This document shows, in pieces, positions 25,440 through 37,760 of a DNA stretch of 64,000 nt. Source of the DNA: Enoplosus armatus (taxonomy: Eukaryota > Chordata > Actinopteri > Centrarchiformes > Enoplosidae). The notes under the pieces are model-generated. The model had not been told where the DNA came from, did not search any database, and was given only the letters and a program-made list of their open reading frames with translations. Within the stretch, counting starts at the first letter, position 1. The number at the start of each line of letters is the position of its first letter. A program made the translations under genes and the position numbers. The stretch spans positions 12,708,048 through 12,772,047 of the forward strand of contig NC_092190.1 in the NCBI RefSeq assembly GCF_043641665.1, in the 5' to 3' direction.

Positions 25440-26130
25440 TCCTAACAATGCCGTGTAAAATTGAAGCTCCCTCTACCATTCAGTGTAATGTCTCCGATGA
25501 GATGTTTATGTCAATTTCCCTGTTGATTTTCTCTCGCATAAAGGCCTTGATTTCAGCCTCCCAATGATCATGAAATTGAGCCAATCGACATGCATGTCTC
25601 AGATGTCTGTTCGAGCTCATCTTAGACAAGGTAATTTTGTCAGAGCAATTACCATTGTAATGTATTCCAAAGTCAGGGCATTTTCTGCTGCTTAGGTGAG
25701 CCGCTGACAGCATGTTTTGATTTTTAAGCAATTGTGCTTTTCACTCCCGAGATCACGCCAAGGTCTGCATTTCTCCCTATGTAACAACCCGCCATGATTC
25801 CATTATTTCACATTAACATCTAATTACCTCACTCAGACCCGCAGCTATATTGAAAAGCCACTGCGAGTTCTGGGGTTTGACAAAGCTGTAAGTAAAGATG
25901 GGTTGGGGGGTTGGTGCGTGTTTATGAAGAAGAAACTCCAACTGTAAGACATACCCAATTCCCAGTGGACCTGTATTACCTGTCAGGGATGATGACAATG
26001 CCCTGGAGAATGTCACTGTGCAGTGAAACTGTCATCACACAATTACTCTCACCATTACTGGCCCTACATCTCCATGTAATGGCTGTGACACACTTTACAA
26101 TTCAGATTGTATTCTCAGTCATTGGCACTT
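25440..26130. promoter_or_regulatory. Candidate conserved non-coding element C
   Basis: This block has low repeat content. It holds words such as GCATAAA, CAATGATCATG, TAATTTTGTCAGAGCAATTA, ATGCATGT and TAATTACC. There is no supported gene on either strand. It is offered as a candidate enhancer in the sp3-cdca7 spacer; cross-species alignment is needed to confirm it. Confidence 0.35.
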
Positions 26131-26599
26131 AAATGCTGCACTCCGTTTTATGAAAAGATAAAGATCTGTGTAATCTGCCAGAGCTCAACCATCCCTTGAA
26201 AGCTTGTCAGGCGGCATTTTGTCGTTCACAAGAAGTTGTCATACCCCGTAGCATCTCCCTTTGTTGGGCTGGTGAAAGTGTCTTTTTGAGTGCACTATTG
26301 TGTGCTTGTTGATATGTGCTTGCCTATAGAGTCAGACTGTGTTTTGGTCCAGTTATCTGTTTGAGTCATCACAAGAGGAACGTGAAGTGTGGTATATTGT
26401 ACAGAGTTCAGCTGTGACTACAGAGCAGCACAGAGCATCAGAAGATCCTGTAGTCATGGATCATCAAATTAGAATCCAAACATAGTGCTTGTTTTGTTGT
26501 GTTTTGGCTGCCGTGTTCAGTATGCCGCGATCTCCTGTTTAGGTTTAAACTTTCACCCTGGATAATTGCAGCTTTAACAATACAGCTGGAGATATTCTA

Positions 26600-27545
26600 T
26601 ATTTTTGTTATTGCCAACAAATCCCATGAAAAGAGTTAGACCAAGTAGCAATACTTTGTGGCACTTTGCCCATTTGTTAGGGTTAGGGTCATCCTGCTGA
26701 TGTAAAAATGGCTTAAGTTAAAATTTTTTTTAAAGGATAAATAGTTTCCTAAAATGGCTGGGCACTGTAGTTTTCAGCAAGCGTTACTCAAACAGGTGCA
26801 ATAAGTGTATTTTTGGGGGACTATTTTTAGTTGCGGATTAATACACATTTGGTGCTCCAGTGAGTATTTACACCAGCAGGATGATGTAAAATTAACTCAA
26901 AGTAAACTACAGTGCCCACGTTCATGGTAATGAAGCACTTATTTCGAGGGATAAGCTACATATATCAAACTTTACATGGTACTTTAGTATTTCAGACTTT
27001 AGCTACACCGACGATACTTGTCCGACGACAGACCTTTATTGTCCCACAAGAGGACATTGTTTTGCAGTAAGGCCACATAAGAACATAAACACAATAAAAA
27101 CTCAATAAGATAATTGAAGACATTAAAAGTGCAATGACTCTTCATGCAGTATAGACTATAGAAAAAGCTTATTTTGATAAAAGCAAAGAAACACTGCAGC
27201 AATAACAACAGGGTTAAGATAAAGTGCCAGCCTGTTCAGGCTCAGTTTATGGTGCTGTACTATATTAGAATATAGAGCACCGCACATCACCACCTTGACA
27301 ATGCAGTGGATTCTCGTATTTAAATTCCCATACGGACAAAGCAGCGAGACAGCCAGGGCTGATTTTGTGGTGGATCTGTAAAATAACAACATCGGCTCTC
27401 TGTCAACATTAAAAACATTGAAATACATAGAACATAGAAAACACAGTCTTTGTTGCCCTTTCTTGTGTAGAAGGATCAACTCATTGTTTGATTTGGTCCT
27501 TTCATGGGATTTGTTGATGATAAGACAAACATAGATTATCACCAG
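26600..27545. mobile_element. Interspersed repeat, copy 1, with nested LINE-like fragment
   Basis: The left part (about 26607-26940) carries AACAAATCCCATGAAAAG, then CTGGGCACTGTAGTTTTCAG, then GGGGACTATTTTTAGTTGCG, and ends near AAACTACAGTGCCCACGTTC. The same landmarks in the same order recur at 61610-62345, in map3k20. The right end (27498-27520) reads CTTTCATGGGATTTGTTGAT, an inverted copy of the left terminus. Between them, about 27025-27480, is unrelated sequence with TTTATTGTCCCACAAGAGGA and TGCAGTAAGGCCACATAAGA, which looks like a fish LINE tail. This suggests a terminally inverted element later hit by a retrotransposon. Confidence 0.65.
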
Positions 27546-30500
27546 CCCTGGGAACAGTCCAACTGCACCACCAACTGCAAAAAGCCAAACCGCCAGCCTG
27601 TGTGTGATAGCAGATTGAGTTTAACAAGCCAGATGGGTTGTAATTGTCTGATCAATCCAATGTTTGTGAGCTTTTATGCCTTTTATTATGGTTTGTTTTC
27701 CTTACGTGCTATTCCCTCTGCTGCTTTGCCTTCCCATGGGGAGGGTCTGTGTCAAAAACACTCTCAGGATGTTGAGTCACATTGTGTGCTGTCTGAGTTG
27801 GGCAGCACCCCCCATGAAAATGACTGGAGCAGCATTATCTTCCACGCCTGTCGGGCATGCCGCTGCAGTTTTACTGTTCACCTTTTCAGAGCGGTTGTCT
27901 GGCACAGCGCTATATGATTAAGGCTGCACTGCTTTCCTCTGTGCAGAGGTTAGTGAAGGCTTTCTTCTCCACGGTTCTAAGGAGTAAAAAATTAATTTAG
28001 ACATTTGGAAATGTCATTTGCATCTGCTCAACTATTTGAATTCTCTTAGCTTTTTAGAACTTGCAGGGATCAACCTTTTGCTGTTTTTCCTCACTTTGCG
28101 TTAAGATGCACCCGAATCATCAAACTGCTTTTATCCTTTAACGTGGATCAGATTTTAAAGAAAGACACAGACATAAGACCTACAGATGTGTCTGACTTCT
28201 GAGGTGGGGTCTTATATCGCAGGCATTGTTATTTTCATGCCACATGTAACAGCAGGCGCTCTTTCCAATCATAACTTGAAGAGTTGGTCCCTGTGCAGAC
28301 GTGAAGAGGTTAACCCTTCACTTTTGGAAGCAGTTGACTGGTTTTCTTGCCTCTCTTTACTTTATCACAGTAATTGAGACTCTTTCATGGCACTTCTGTT
28401 TCTTTTCCTAGATATATAATGTACTGGATAGATCCTCAACATGCTCAATCACAGAGAACTAATTTGGCTGTATTGTTTGACAAGTGTTCCTTACAGCTTG
28501 GTGTGAGTGAGATGCAATCTAAGAACAATTATGCCATTTTCTGAGAACAGTATGGGGCAGGTAAAAACCATTTTAGATATTCGCAGGTTAAATGTAATGA
28601 CCAGTGTTGAATTTCAGAGTTTGTGCTGATTTTTTTTAAATTCAGACCAGAATGCTTTTGCTCAGGGCGAGAAAAGAAAGTGAAATATTGGCATTTGTAC
28701 ACGTGTACGTAGATATAGTATAATATATGAATGGTAGATGCTCGTGTCCTCGCCACTTCTTGCCATTCGTCCTTAATTCTTCTTTAAAAGCTGCAGGATC
28801 TGTCTGACACATGAAAAGAGAATCTAGTCATTTTCATACATGGTGAGGACTTAATTCTAATTCTGCAGCACATCAGGTACCTAATCTTTAAAAATGGTAG
28901 GTAAAAGACCCTGAAGGTGCACTGGCATTTCAGAGGTAGTGAAGTAAAAGGGCTCAAGGTTGCAGAGGACTGAAACCCATCTGAGCCACGTCTTTGAAGC
29001 CCCTGTTGGACTTTTAAATTTTTATCACTCCTGATATTTGTTCTCGATGGCAAATTAACAGCCTTCCTTGTGCCATTCAGTTTCCTTTCTGAAGACAAGC
29101 CTTAAATTTTGTCTAACTGCCTGAATTTACTACTCTTCTATTTTTCACACGACAGAATCAATACCAGGACTGAAGAAGAGAGGATAAAAATTTATGGTAT
29201 CTTGCAATTTAATGGTTGAAAAGATGCAATTTGAAAGATCATAAATTGTGAAGGAGCTTATGCTTCATTGCACTTGATTCAGTGCTTGCTGTTAGAACTT
29301 GATTTGCGAGTGTCTGCAAAGTGTGATTAACGAGGCGATCAATGTGCAGTGCAGCACAGTATGGCACTCCTAATGCTCTTCATTAGAATAAATAAAATAA
29401 ATTGACTGCAGCTCTATGAAAACTCTGTAATGGTTAAAAATCAAAGAATGTCATCCCCCAGCCACGATTTAGCTTCTCTCAGCCTGCATCCACCTTGATC
29501 ACATTACCCTGACAGCCTTGTCTCTGAACCTGCAGGGGCCCTGAGACAAGCTTGCGGTGAGGGAAGTAAAAGGAAGTGGTGTGTCGGCGGGGGCCACAGG
29601 CTATTGCTTAGTTGACTGGTAATCATAAATCGGAGGGCTTTTGTACTGAATGTGTTGGGGGGAATGCAGTTTGTGGAGTATTAATGCATGAAATAGCATT
29701 TCAAGCTGATAAACGGTTCGCAGAATGGTCAGTCGGCGCAGATTGCTCTTCCTTCTTTCTGTTTCATGAAGGCATATTGTTTGTAATAACATTTACCAGG
29801 AGAATTTATTCCACTTCATCTCATGTTTTCTTGCCCGACAGCGCTTTGGTGTTGCTGCTGTGGAGGGAGGTGGGGTGTCAAACTCAGCTGTAATATTCAC
29901 TCCTCCTGCCTGTCCTCTTTGGATTATTGTCTTTTCAGATTAGACCATGTTGAATTGGCCACAATATGAGCTGTCATGCAGTCACTTAACTTGGCTCCTT
30001 CAATTGATTTCTTGCTACGTCTCCCATGTGGTTGTTAAAATCAATTAACTATAAGTAACTGGGCAACAAAACGCATTTGTAAATGAGCTGGTATTGATAT
30101 TTTCATCTTTCTCCATTAAATGCAAAGTATCGACTCAAAAGGTTTATGTTATGTGTCATGCTGTCTCTTTGTCTACACTGTTACTGGGAAAACATGAGCC
30201 GTGTAGCTACAGATCCACGACTGTACAGCTAATGAACATCCAGCAGCTAAAGCAAACATCACATTCATAACATCAGGACAGCTGAAACAAAAAGGAAGTT
30301 ATCATTCAAGTGCGTGTATAGGACATATACAGTACTTATATCTGTCTTCTACACATGTGGATATGAGCTGTTTGGCAACTTGCTGATGTGACTCCTGCAC
30401 AGTGAGAGGAGATTCGTGTTTCAGTTTGTGTGCACTTGCTGCTGCTGATGAGATGTGTCTCTGTGCAGGAGGATGATAGGGTGCATGTCGGAGTCCGCAC

Positions 30501-32768
30501 GGCAACTAGCGGCCCTCCCTGCTCTTGTCTTTGCGACACCTTTGGGCTGCTACTGTTGGGTGAGTCACCTCTCCTCCCGCTCAGCCCAACCTTTATTAGC
30601 TCTCTGCCCATTAAACATGACCTGAGTGCTCATTTTGCATGGAGACATTTAATTGCGCGCTGCTGAGGCACTAGTCCTAATAGGCTAAGTGCTGGCTCCT
30701 ACGGTGACTACATTCACTGTATATGCACTGCAAAACTTTCCTCCTTCCGCCCCCCTTCCTTTCACGCTTAGGAGGTAATGTTTAGCATTTGTGAAAAACA
30801 AGCTGTATTTTGAGCAAATGTGTTCTAACTTCAAGCTGAAATGCGCTCAGGTGTATTTGAAGACGATAGCCTGATAAAAAGGAAATACTCTTACGGTCCT
30901 GGTGAGCTTAGTGTGGCACTAACATTGCCAACTGCCACTCAATAGGAAGACTCACAAAGACTATCTGAAGTTGTTACTACAGGCCATATGTCAACGTACT
31001 GCACGTTCAAATATCCCATTGAACACTAACTATATAAGTCCAGTTTCTGTCAGAGAGTTGATTGGGTAGTATAAGGACTAAAGTAGCTCAATCATGACAA
31101 AATAATAGGTTATAAATAGCTAGCTAACATTGAACATTCTGATTTTACACATTGTTTTTTTTTTTTGTCATTATACATACATGCTCAAAAATGTTTAATG
31201 ACAACATTGTTGAAATAAAAAAGGGTTAGGGTTATTGTTTTTTTTAATTTGCACATTTTGCTAATTAAGAAAATCCATCCAGTCTGGTAGGTTTCCAAGT
31301 TCTTAGCAGCCACACCCTGCACGTTAGTCTAATACCAGATAGAAGAGCTGGTGGTGTTGGCGAATCACCTTTTTAATTATTTTTAATTACTGTGTTTATC
31401 AAACAAGAGTACAGAATGTTGCTCCTATAGTAGACAATATACAGTATTTGACAGCAAAACATTAAAACCTTTACAACACCTAAAACACACACAATAAAAC
31501 AAAAAATCAGTTTATTCACAAACTTAAATGAAAATCTGAGGGATATTTGATAAAGCACAGTAAAATATTTGGCATGATAAACGTTCCAACGATCCAACAT
31601 AAATGTCACATTGATGTAAAATGTTAAATTCCTACAGTGTACATTTTACAGATTCAAATTGGTGTGACCAGAATATACTATAACATCACTGCAGTTAACA
31701 TCCTCATCCTCTTTCGTGTACAGAGTTAGAGACCATGTCAGACTCGTGAAAACGAAGCCAAACTTACACTTTTGATTTTACATTCATTATTCCAAGACAC
31801 CCTGTTATATCTGCAATTCTGCCCTCAACTGCTGGAACATTAATACCTTCAAACATCTGATGTTTACTAAATGACTTTTTATGTAAATTATGAGCAGCTT
31901 GGGATACTTTTTCTGAGAGTCAGTGTGGTCATTGTCCAGGTGGTCAGTTTGTGCAGGGTTTTATTTTTCCAGGGACTTTTTTAGCCGTCCATAATGGGAG
32001 GTTCATTTCTTGTCCCCTGTTTGCTTGAGATTTCCACAGCAACTGTGGGTCAAACCCCAGACATGGTGGCCACTGATATATTCCATGAGAGAGCACTGCA
32101 TACCCTAAAGTAATTATGGCAGCATCCTGATTTTTTTTGTTTTTTTGTTCTCTTCATGATTTCCCTGGGTATCTCTTTTCAAATGGAGGACAATGTGTGC
32201 AATCATTTCTATATTTTTGTTTTCCACAATCAGCCAGAATACTGCTAATAATCCATGAAGGCTTTTTTTTCTGAAAGGTAAACTGTAACCAAGCGCAGCC
32301 AAATGGGAAGGGTCAGCGGCGAAACAAAACAGATCAAGTTTTTTTGTTTTGAAACTGTGTTTATAGGAGGCTTCATGTTGCATGGCGTGTGTCCATGAAT
32401 AATAGACAGCACAATTTATTTCCAAAGATTGCTTCAAGACCACGCTAAAGTGCTCCAATGAGGTAAACAGATGTTGACTACATTTGGAAAACCTTTCTTT
32501 TTTTTTTTATGTTGCAAAGTTTTCATTTCACTCGCAAAATAGACCCACACAGCTCAGTGTGAGGTACATCAACTGGAAAACAGTTGCATCCGCCTCTCTT
32601 TCCAGCTGTTGGGATTAAGAATTTATTAACTCTTACTATTTTAAAGAGGGTTGCAGGCCAGAGCGAAAGATGTGAGGTTTATGAGGTTTATTCTGTCAGT
32701 TTTAGAGCAATGTAGATCTGTCTTGACGTTATTCAGGTTATATGAGTTACCTTGGATATATGCTCAAG
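27546..32768. other. sp3-cdca7 spacer, middle part
   Basis: This is about 5.2 kb of non-coding sequence with no repeat or gene that I can defend, apart from the candidate regulatory block at 30440-30670. The longest frames overlap on both strands and show no domain signature. Confidence 0.6.
30440..30670. promoter_or_regulatory. Candidate conserved non-coding element D with AP-1 site
   Basis: A compact block contains the symmetrical AP-1 site GGTGAGTCACC (30559-30569). CTTTATTAGC, CATTAAACATGACC and ATTTAATTGCGCGC follow within 100 bp. The base composition is more balanced than in its flanks. There is no gene. It is a plausible enhancer, not tested. Confidence 0.35.
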
Positions 32769-33577
32769 CAGTGGTGGAAGAAAGATTCAGATCCTTCGCT
32801 GAAGTAAAGGAAGTAATGCCAGAGAGTAGAAATACTACATTTCAAGTAAAAGTACTGCATCGAGAAGAGATTGTTACTTAAGTTAAAGAAGTTTTATCAG
32901 CAGAATAGATCAAAAGAAAAAGTACTCATTATGCAGAATGGCCCCATTTCAAAGTATTACATTATTATAGACACAGTGTCGTATTATTGGATTATTATTA
33001 CAGATTACAGCAGCATGTTGATATTCTAACTGGTGGAGCTAATTTTAACTACTTAACATACTAATGAGTAGCTTAATCTACAATATAACAAATAATCACG
33101 TTTAACAGGATGATCATATGTTTTGTATGTAAAATCTAGTAACCACTGCTGACAAATAAATGAAGTTATTTAAAAAAAAAAAAAATTATAACATTTCACC
33201 TATGTATTACCAGTTAATGTTGTTTTAGAGCAAATAAGATTATATAAGAAGCTGTAAGTACACAACTTTCAATTACATACAGTATAAATGTAGTGAAGTA
33301 GAAGTAGAAGTATAAAGTAGCATGAAATGAAAAATACTCAAGTAAAGTACCTCAAATATTTAATCACTTTACCCTTCAGTTGAATTCACTCACAGACAAG
33401 TTTAATTAAGTCATATTTATTGGTAATGGAGGACTAAACACTGTGTAAAGCAAAATAAACACAAAACAAAGAAAATAACAGTTTCGACCCCCTGCCCAGC
33501 CAATTAAAAGCAACTAGTACAACAAGCACAGTCTGTACTTAAGTACAGTACTTTAGTAAATGTACTTTCCATCATTA
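32769..33577. mobile_element. hAT-type MITE, degraded, with internal insertion
   Basis: It begins CAGTGGTGGAAG and carries family words such as TTTCAAGTAAAAGTACTGCA, CATTATGCAGAATGGCCC and GTAGAAGTAGAAGTATAAAG. It ends near GTACTTTCCATCATTA, a decayed CTTTCCACCACTG end. This 'CAGTGGTGGAA... AAGTAC' family is abundant in teleosts and has hAT-like 8-bp target sites. About 160 bp of foreign sequence (about 33365-33525) interrupts the right terminus. The flanking octamers match at only 5 of 8 positions. Confidence 0.7.
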
Positions 33578-34480
33578 CACACAAGGGATTCAAAACATCA
33601 GTGATTCGAGATTTCCCTTTATCCAGTAGATGCCGTTTTCTTGAGTCCGCTGAACGTACTACCCTGTAATGTAGTTTCAGCTCTGAGAACATGCAGGTTT
33701 TGTATTTTGAGCGTTATTTGCCGTCATACAGTTTCTGGTGTGTCCTTTATCTCCCACAGTCCTCTTGCAGGCTGAGGACAGAAGCAGCACCGGTCCATTA
33801 CTTCCTGCTACATAACAGTGGGATGAATATCATTGTGTAAAATCACTGCTTTGAAATTTTAACAACACACTCCTCATCACATTGGAGCATAAGGAGCTGG
33901 GAGGGGGCATAGGGCAGCCGAGCTGTGAATAGCCCTCATCAGTGAGGGTGAGGGTTCAGATGCTTATATTAGTTATACAGGAGTCACCCTCCCCGACCTA
34001 AGGCAAATAAGCCACTTAACGCAATTATTTGCAATCACTAAATGTGGTATTCATTATAAAAGATTTCTTTTTTTCTTGCCTCAACATAATTTCCTATTGT
34101 TCGTGTGAAAATGGCAACCAAAAGAGCATTTTAAGTGTTATTGTGGAGAAAAGGGCATCTTTTTTTATAAAAGACTGCTTCAAAGTCTGAATAAACTTTC
34201 AAATTGTGAGATGAAACTGAGCCTTATTGTGCGTAGGACCCCTCTGAAAGAGGGAATGGCAGGCTTCTGGAGCACATTGTATTGGGCTGATTTGTAAATA
34301 TAAGCTTTTGAAATGCAGCACAATACTCCATCATGAATATTTCAGATGCCCATTTCATGCTATTATAATACTTGAACTGTTTTATTAACCTTATCAGTAG
34401 GTATTGTGGCTGGAGATATGTCATAGAGATATGGCACCTATAGATGAGAAATCACAGAGAGGGAAGCGTCTATACACACA

Positions 34481-34512
34481 GAAGAAGAAGAAGAAGAAGA
34501 AGAAGAAGAAGC
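34481..34512. repeat. (GAA)n trinucleotide repeat
   Basis: About ten perfect GAA units, a purine-only tract in intergenic spacer. Confidence 0.95.
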
Positions 34513-35398
34513 AGAGAGAGCAGATGAACAATTATTCCCTCTAGTGTTTGTCTGTACATCTGTCTTTGTTTGATTACAGTTTCAAGAACAGAAGCCTCAC
34601 TCTCTTCAGCCTCCTATCAGTGCGAGGCATAATGTGCTATTTGGTAATGCAAACCAAATATCTCACTAATTAGCAGCTCTCTCACGTTGCTATACGTTTT
34701 TTCGCTCTGCATATTTCTGCCTTCCAGATAGTAATGCAATTAAGCACAACATTTTTTTTTTCCCTCGACAAAATTGCTTAAGTAGATGTAATTAGGGAGT
34801 GAATGTTTTGATGAGGAGAACAGAACTTATGGAATATATCCATAAACCTTCACTCTGCAACATCATACAGTAGCTATAAGAAGTGAGCATTTATAACTTT
34901 GTGTAGTATCTCTCATTTAAAAGGGTCTATTTTGACACAACACTCACATGCCCATAGAAGTAGATTAGAAGGGTTGCTGTGATTGTTCCTCCTCTTTACA
35001 ATGTAAGTCACTGAGATCTCGTGTAGAAATGCATTATAAAGATCAGCTGAAGCTAATATGAGACTTCAGCTGTCTGATCAGTTAAATCAAGTGGGTATCT
35101 CGCAAAGTTTCTGTCATTAAAGTGAAAATTTCCTTCTTTCTGTTTCCCCAGACAGTGTTTCCTTGCTGAGCTGCAAAGTAACAAAAAAAAGACTAACTTC
35201 GGAAGATGGACACGTGATTTGACAAACTGCCGAAGCCTCATATTAACTTTGGTTAAACTTTGAGGACGAGTGGAGATTTTGTCCCCCATCTCTTACATTG
35301 AAATCGCACAATGAAGTGATTTCTTCACAGCCAGTATGAACAGTAGCAATGATTACAATGACCAAAAAGTATCTTGATAATGTTCATATGGGCATGTG

Positions 35399-35742
35399 TG
35401 GTGGTGGAAGAAGTACTCAGATCTTCCATTTAAGTCAAAGTAGCCAAAGTACCACAGTGTAGAAATACTGTTACAAGAAAAAGTTATACATTAAGAATTT
35501 TAGGCATCAAAATATAGTCATTATGCAGAATGGCCCATTTCTGAATAGTGTATATTACATTATTGAGTGAAATCACTTTAATGTTGCTGTGGGCAAAGGT
35601 GGAGCTAATTTGAATGACTTCTGTATATACTGCTAGGTAGCTGGAGTAAAAATATAGTGGAGTAGAAGTAGAAAGTAGCAGAAAATGGGAATACTCAAGT
35701 TAAGTACAAGTACCTCAAATTAAGCTCTTACCTCCACCACTG
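35399..35742. mobile_element. hAT-type MITE with target-site duplication
   Basis: A 344-bp unit of the same family as 32769-33577. The left end is TGGTGGTGGAAG and the right end, reverse-complemented, is CAGTGGTGGAGG. Flanking octamers GGCATGTG (35391-35398) and GGCATGTA (35743-35750) match at 7 of 8, as expected of hAT integration. It shares CATTATGCAGAATGGCCC and the AGTAGAAGTAGAAAGTAGCA region with the other copy. It is non-coding. Confidence 0.82.
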
Positions 35743-36305
35743 GGCATGTAAGTATTGTTTTAAAATGGGAACCTATCTTTTAGGTGTATTAGCCAAACAC
35801 ATTGATCAACTCTTCATTGTTTTCATAATGAAGTTCAGTATTTACAGAAATACTAATGTGTATTTTGAAGCTGCTCATTATATATATATAAGTCTTCCCT
35901 CAGTATTGTGACATTTAAACTATGATGAAACCCGTTAGTGAGGAAGCAGCTGAGACAGTCCCTGCTCCCTTCAAACCCCATATACTGTGTAGGAACGTGC
36001 GGCGGCATGCGCATCTGTGTGAAAACTGGTGGCAGCATGATGCGTCACAATCGCCTCTGATCAGTTACAATGGAAATAAATAATTCATGCTGGAGGAAAT
36101 GAGTCTAATTAGCAGGCAGTTTGGGTCCTTTGATAAAGCTGAGGACTAATTCTATGAAGGGCAGGAAGCTCTGTCATCAGTCAGCCCTGAACAGATTAGC
36201 ATCTATTATGAATGAGGGACGAGCACCCTGGTGAAACCAAGTGTGTCCGAGAGACAAACTTAATAACTCCTGCGATGGGACAAACTTCCCCGCACCCTTC
36301 AACCC

Positions 36306-36339
36306 TCCCTCCTCCTACTCCTCCTCCTCCTCCTCCTCC
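36306..36339. repeat. (CTC)n low-complexity tract
   Basis: An imperfect CTC/TCC array in spacer. It explains the proline, serine and arginine runs seen in overlapping frames here. Confidence 0.9.
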
Positions 36340-36769
36340 ACAGCAACACACATATATATATCCACCCTCCTGCCTCTCTCTCTCTCATCAGTCTCCTCTC
36401 CCATCCTGCAGGTCTATTGTGTGCAGGTAGAAGCATGCCGCTGCAATGGAGAGACTCGCCCCTCTGTCCATCACCCTGACAGCTGTGGAAATACATTCGC
36501 CATGCTGCATTAAGGAGCATCCACAGTGTTTAACACCACGCTTAAACACAAAAGGAATCTGGGGCACCTTCTCCATGCCTATTTTCCACCTCCTTGTACC
36601 ATATTACCAGCTACTAAAGAAAACATTTCGTCATGTCAGTGCATTATTTCCTCACAGGATTTGTTTTAGCAACTTCTGAAGAGTGCAGAGCAGTAAAGAG
36701 ATGTGAAACTTGTGGAGCAAAATGATGCCACGTCTCTCCTCTTTCTTGGCGAGAACAACACAATAAAGG

Positions 36770-36985
36770 CCAATTAGAACTGAGTGCAGAGCCGCTGTGA
36801 CAAGCAAAGGTCCCGGTATCAGGGGGGACACGCGTGGGCGGGGTGGACCTGTCAGCGCTACATTGAGGGAGATAACAATAAATAGCTAATAATGACACTT
36901 AATGAGCTTGATGAAGTTGATTTGTTATGGAAAAAAGTGCTGCAAATGGTGGATGTAGGCGATGTGATGAGAGATTGATTTTAAT
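36770..36985. promoter_or_regulatory. Candidate conserved non-coding element E
   Basis: GAGGGAGATAACAATAAATA is followed by GCTAATAATGACACTTAATG and AGCTTGATGAAGTTGATTTG. This is a dense run of GATA-, SOX- and homeodomain-like words with no repeat signature and no gene. Candidate only; no conservation was computed. Confidence 0.35.
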
Positions 36986-37299
36986 AGATGGGAAACTCTG
37001 TTGGGGCTTTGCTGCACAATGAGGCTGCAGAGGGGGAAAAAAAGGTACAAAGGGATGCTGAATGGATTCTCACGAGACATATTTGAGATAATTAGATAAA
37101 TTTCACACTAACATACATCATTCACTCAAGGACATTATGAACATGTTACATTTCTCAGCGTACAGAGGATTTCATATATTCTCAAGAAACGGCTGGTCTG
37201 ATTATTTTAAACTTACATGTTTCCAGCAAGCGCAATATGTTCATACAGTATATGAATGTCGTTAAATGCTATTATGGGAGCAGTAATGACTGCCAGATA

Positions 37300-37760
37300 A
37301 TTATCCCTCCCACTCAGACTTGACGGCTGCTGAATTTCTCTCATTTCACCACATAATTGTCTATGATTGAATTGGAGATTTTATATACTTCTCTGTTCTT
37401 TCAGGCTTGAGTTGACTTTCCACAGTGACGCTGGAGGATATCACGGGCCCTACAAGTCCCCCGAATTGCCCTGTAAACAACATGCAATGGTGAACAAAGT
37501 TTCCCTGGCTTTCAATATGCCTCTCCCAATTTTCCCTCGAAAGCGGCAGAAAGTCAGATGAAGGGAAGTTTAATTAAGTAAGAACCTGTTGAGGAAGATT
37601 TCCAATCATGGTCTTCAGAATGAGTGCATTCAGCGTATTCATCTCCAGGCGATATGCTCTCTCTTTATCCAAGTGTGCGCTGGAGTTCTCTAGAGGGACC
37701 CCAGTTAATTGAATACATTAAAGTAGAGCGCCGGAGGCTTTATTTATTTTTCTACTTTAG
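37300..37760. promoter_or_regulatory. Candidate conserved non-coding element F
   Basis: A non-repetitive block with words such as CACATAATTGTCTATGATTG, GTTTAATTAAGTAAG and AGTTAATTGAATACATTAAA. It has no plausible coding frame. Homeodomain-type TAATT cores recur. It is a weak candidate for regulatory function. Confidence 0.28.

Larger units (their letters stand above)
15800..26600. other. sp3-cdca7 spacer, left part, mostly unique sequence
   Basis: This is about 10.8 kb without a credible protein gene. Open frames are short, overlap on both strands and lack known domains. Several blocks have balanced base composition and dense TAAT-, octamer- or E-box-like words instead of simple AT spacer; they are listed separately as candidate conserved elements. 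I see no strong repeat in this part. Confidence 0.6.

Noticed and set aside
26675..26692. GGTTAGGGT telomere-like words (also near 31205)
   Set aside because: There are fewer than three units at each place, so this is chance and not an interstitial telomere.
27156..27542. 128-codon minus-strand frame
   Set aside because: It falls across a LINE-like fragment and a repeat terminus, with no reverse transcriptase motif.
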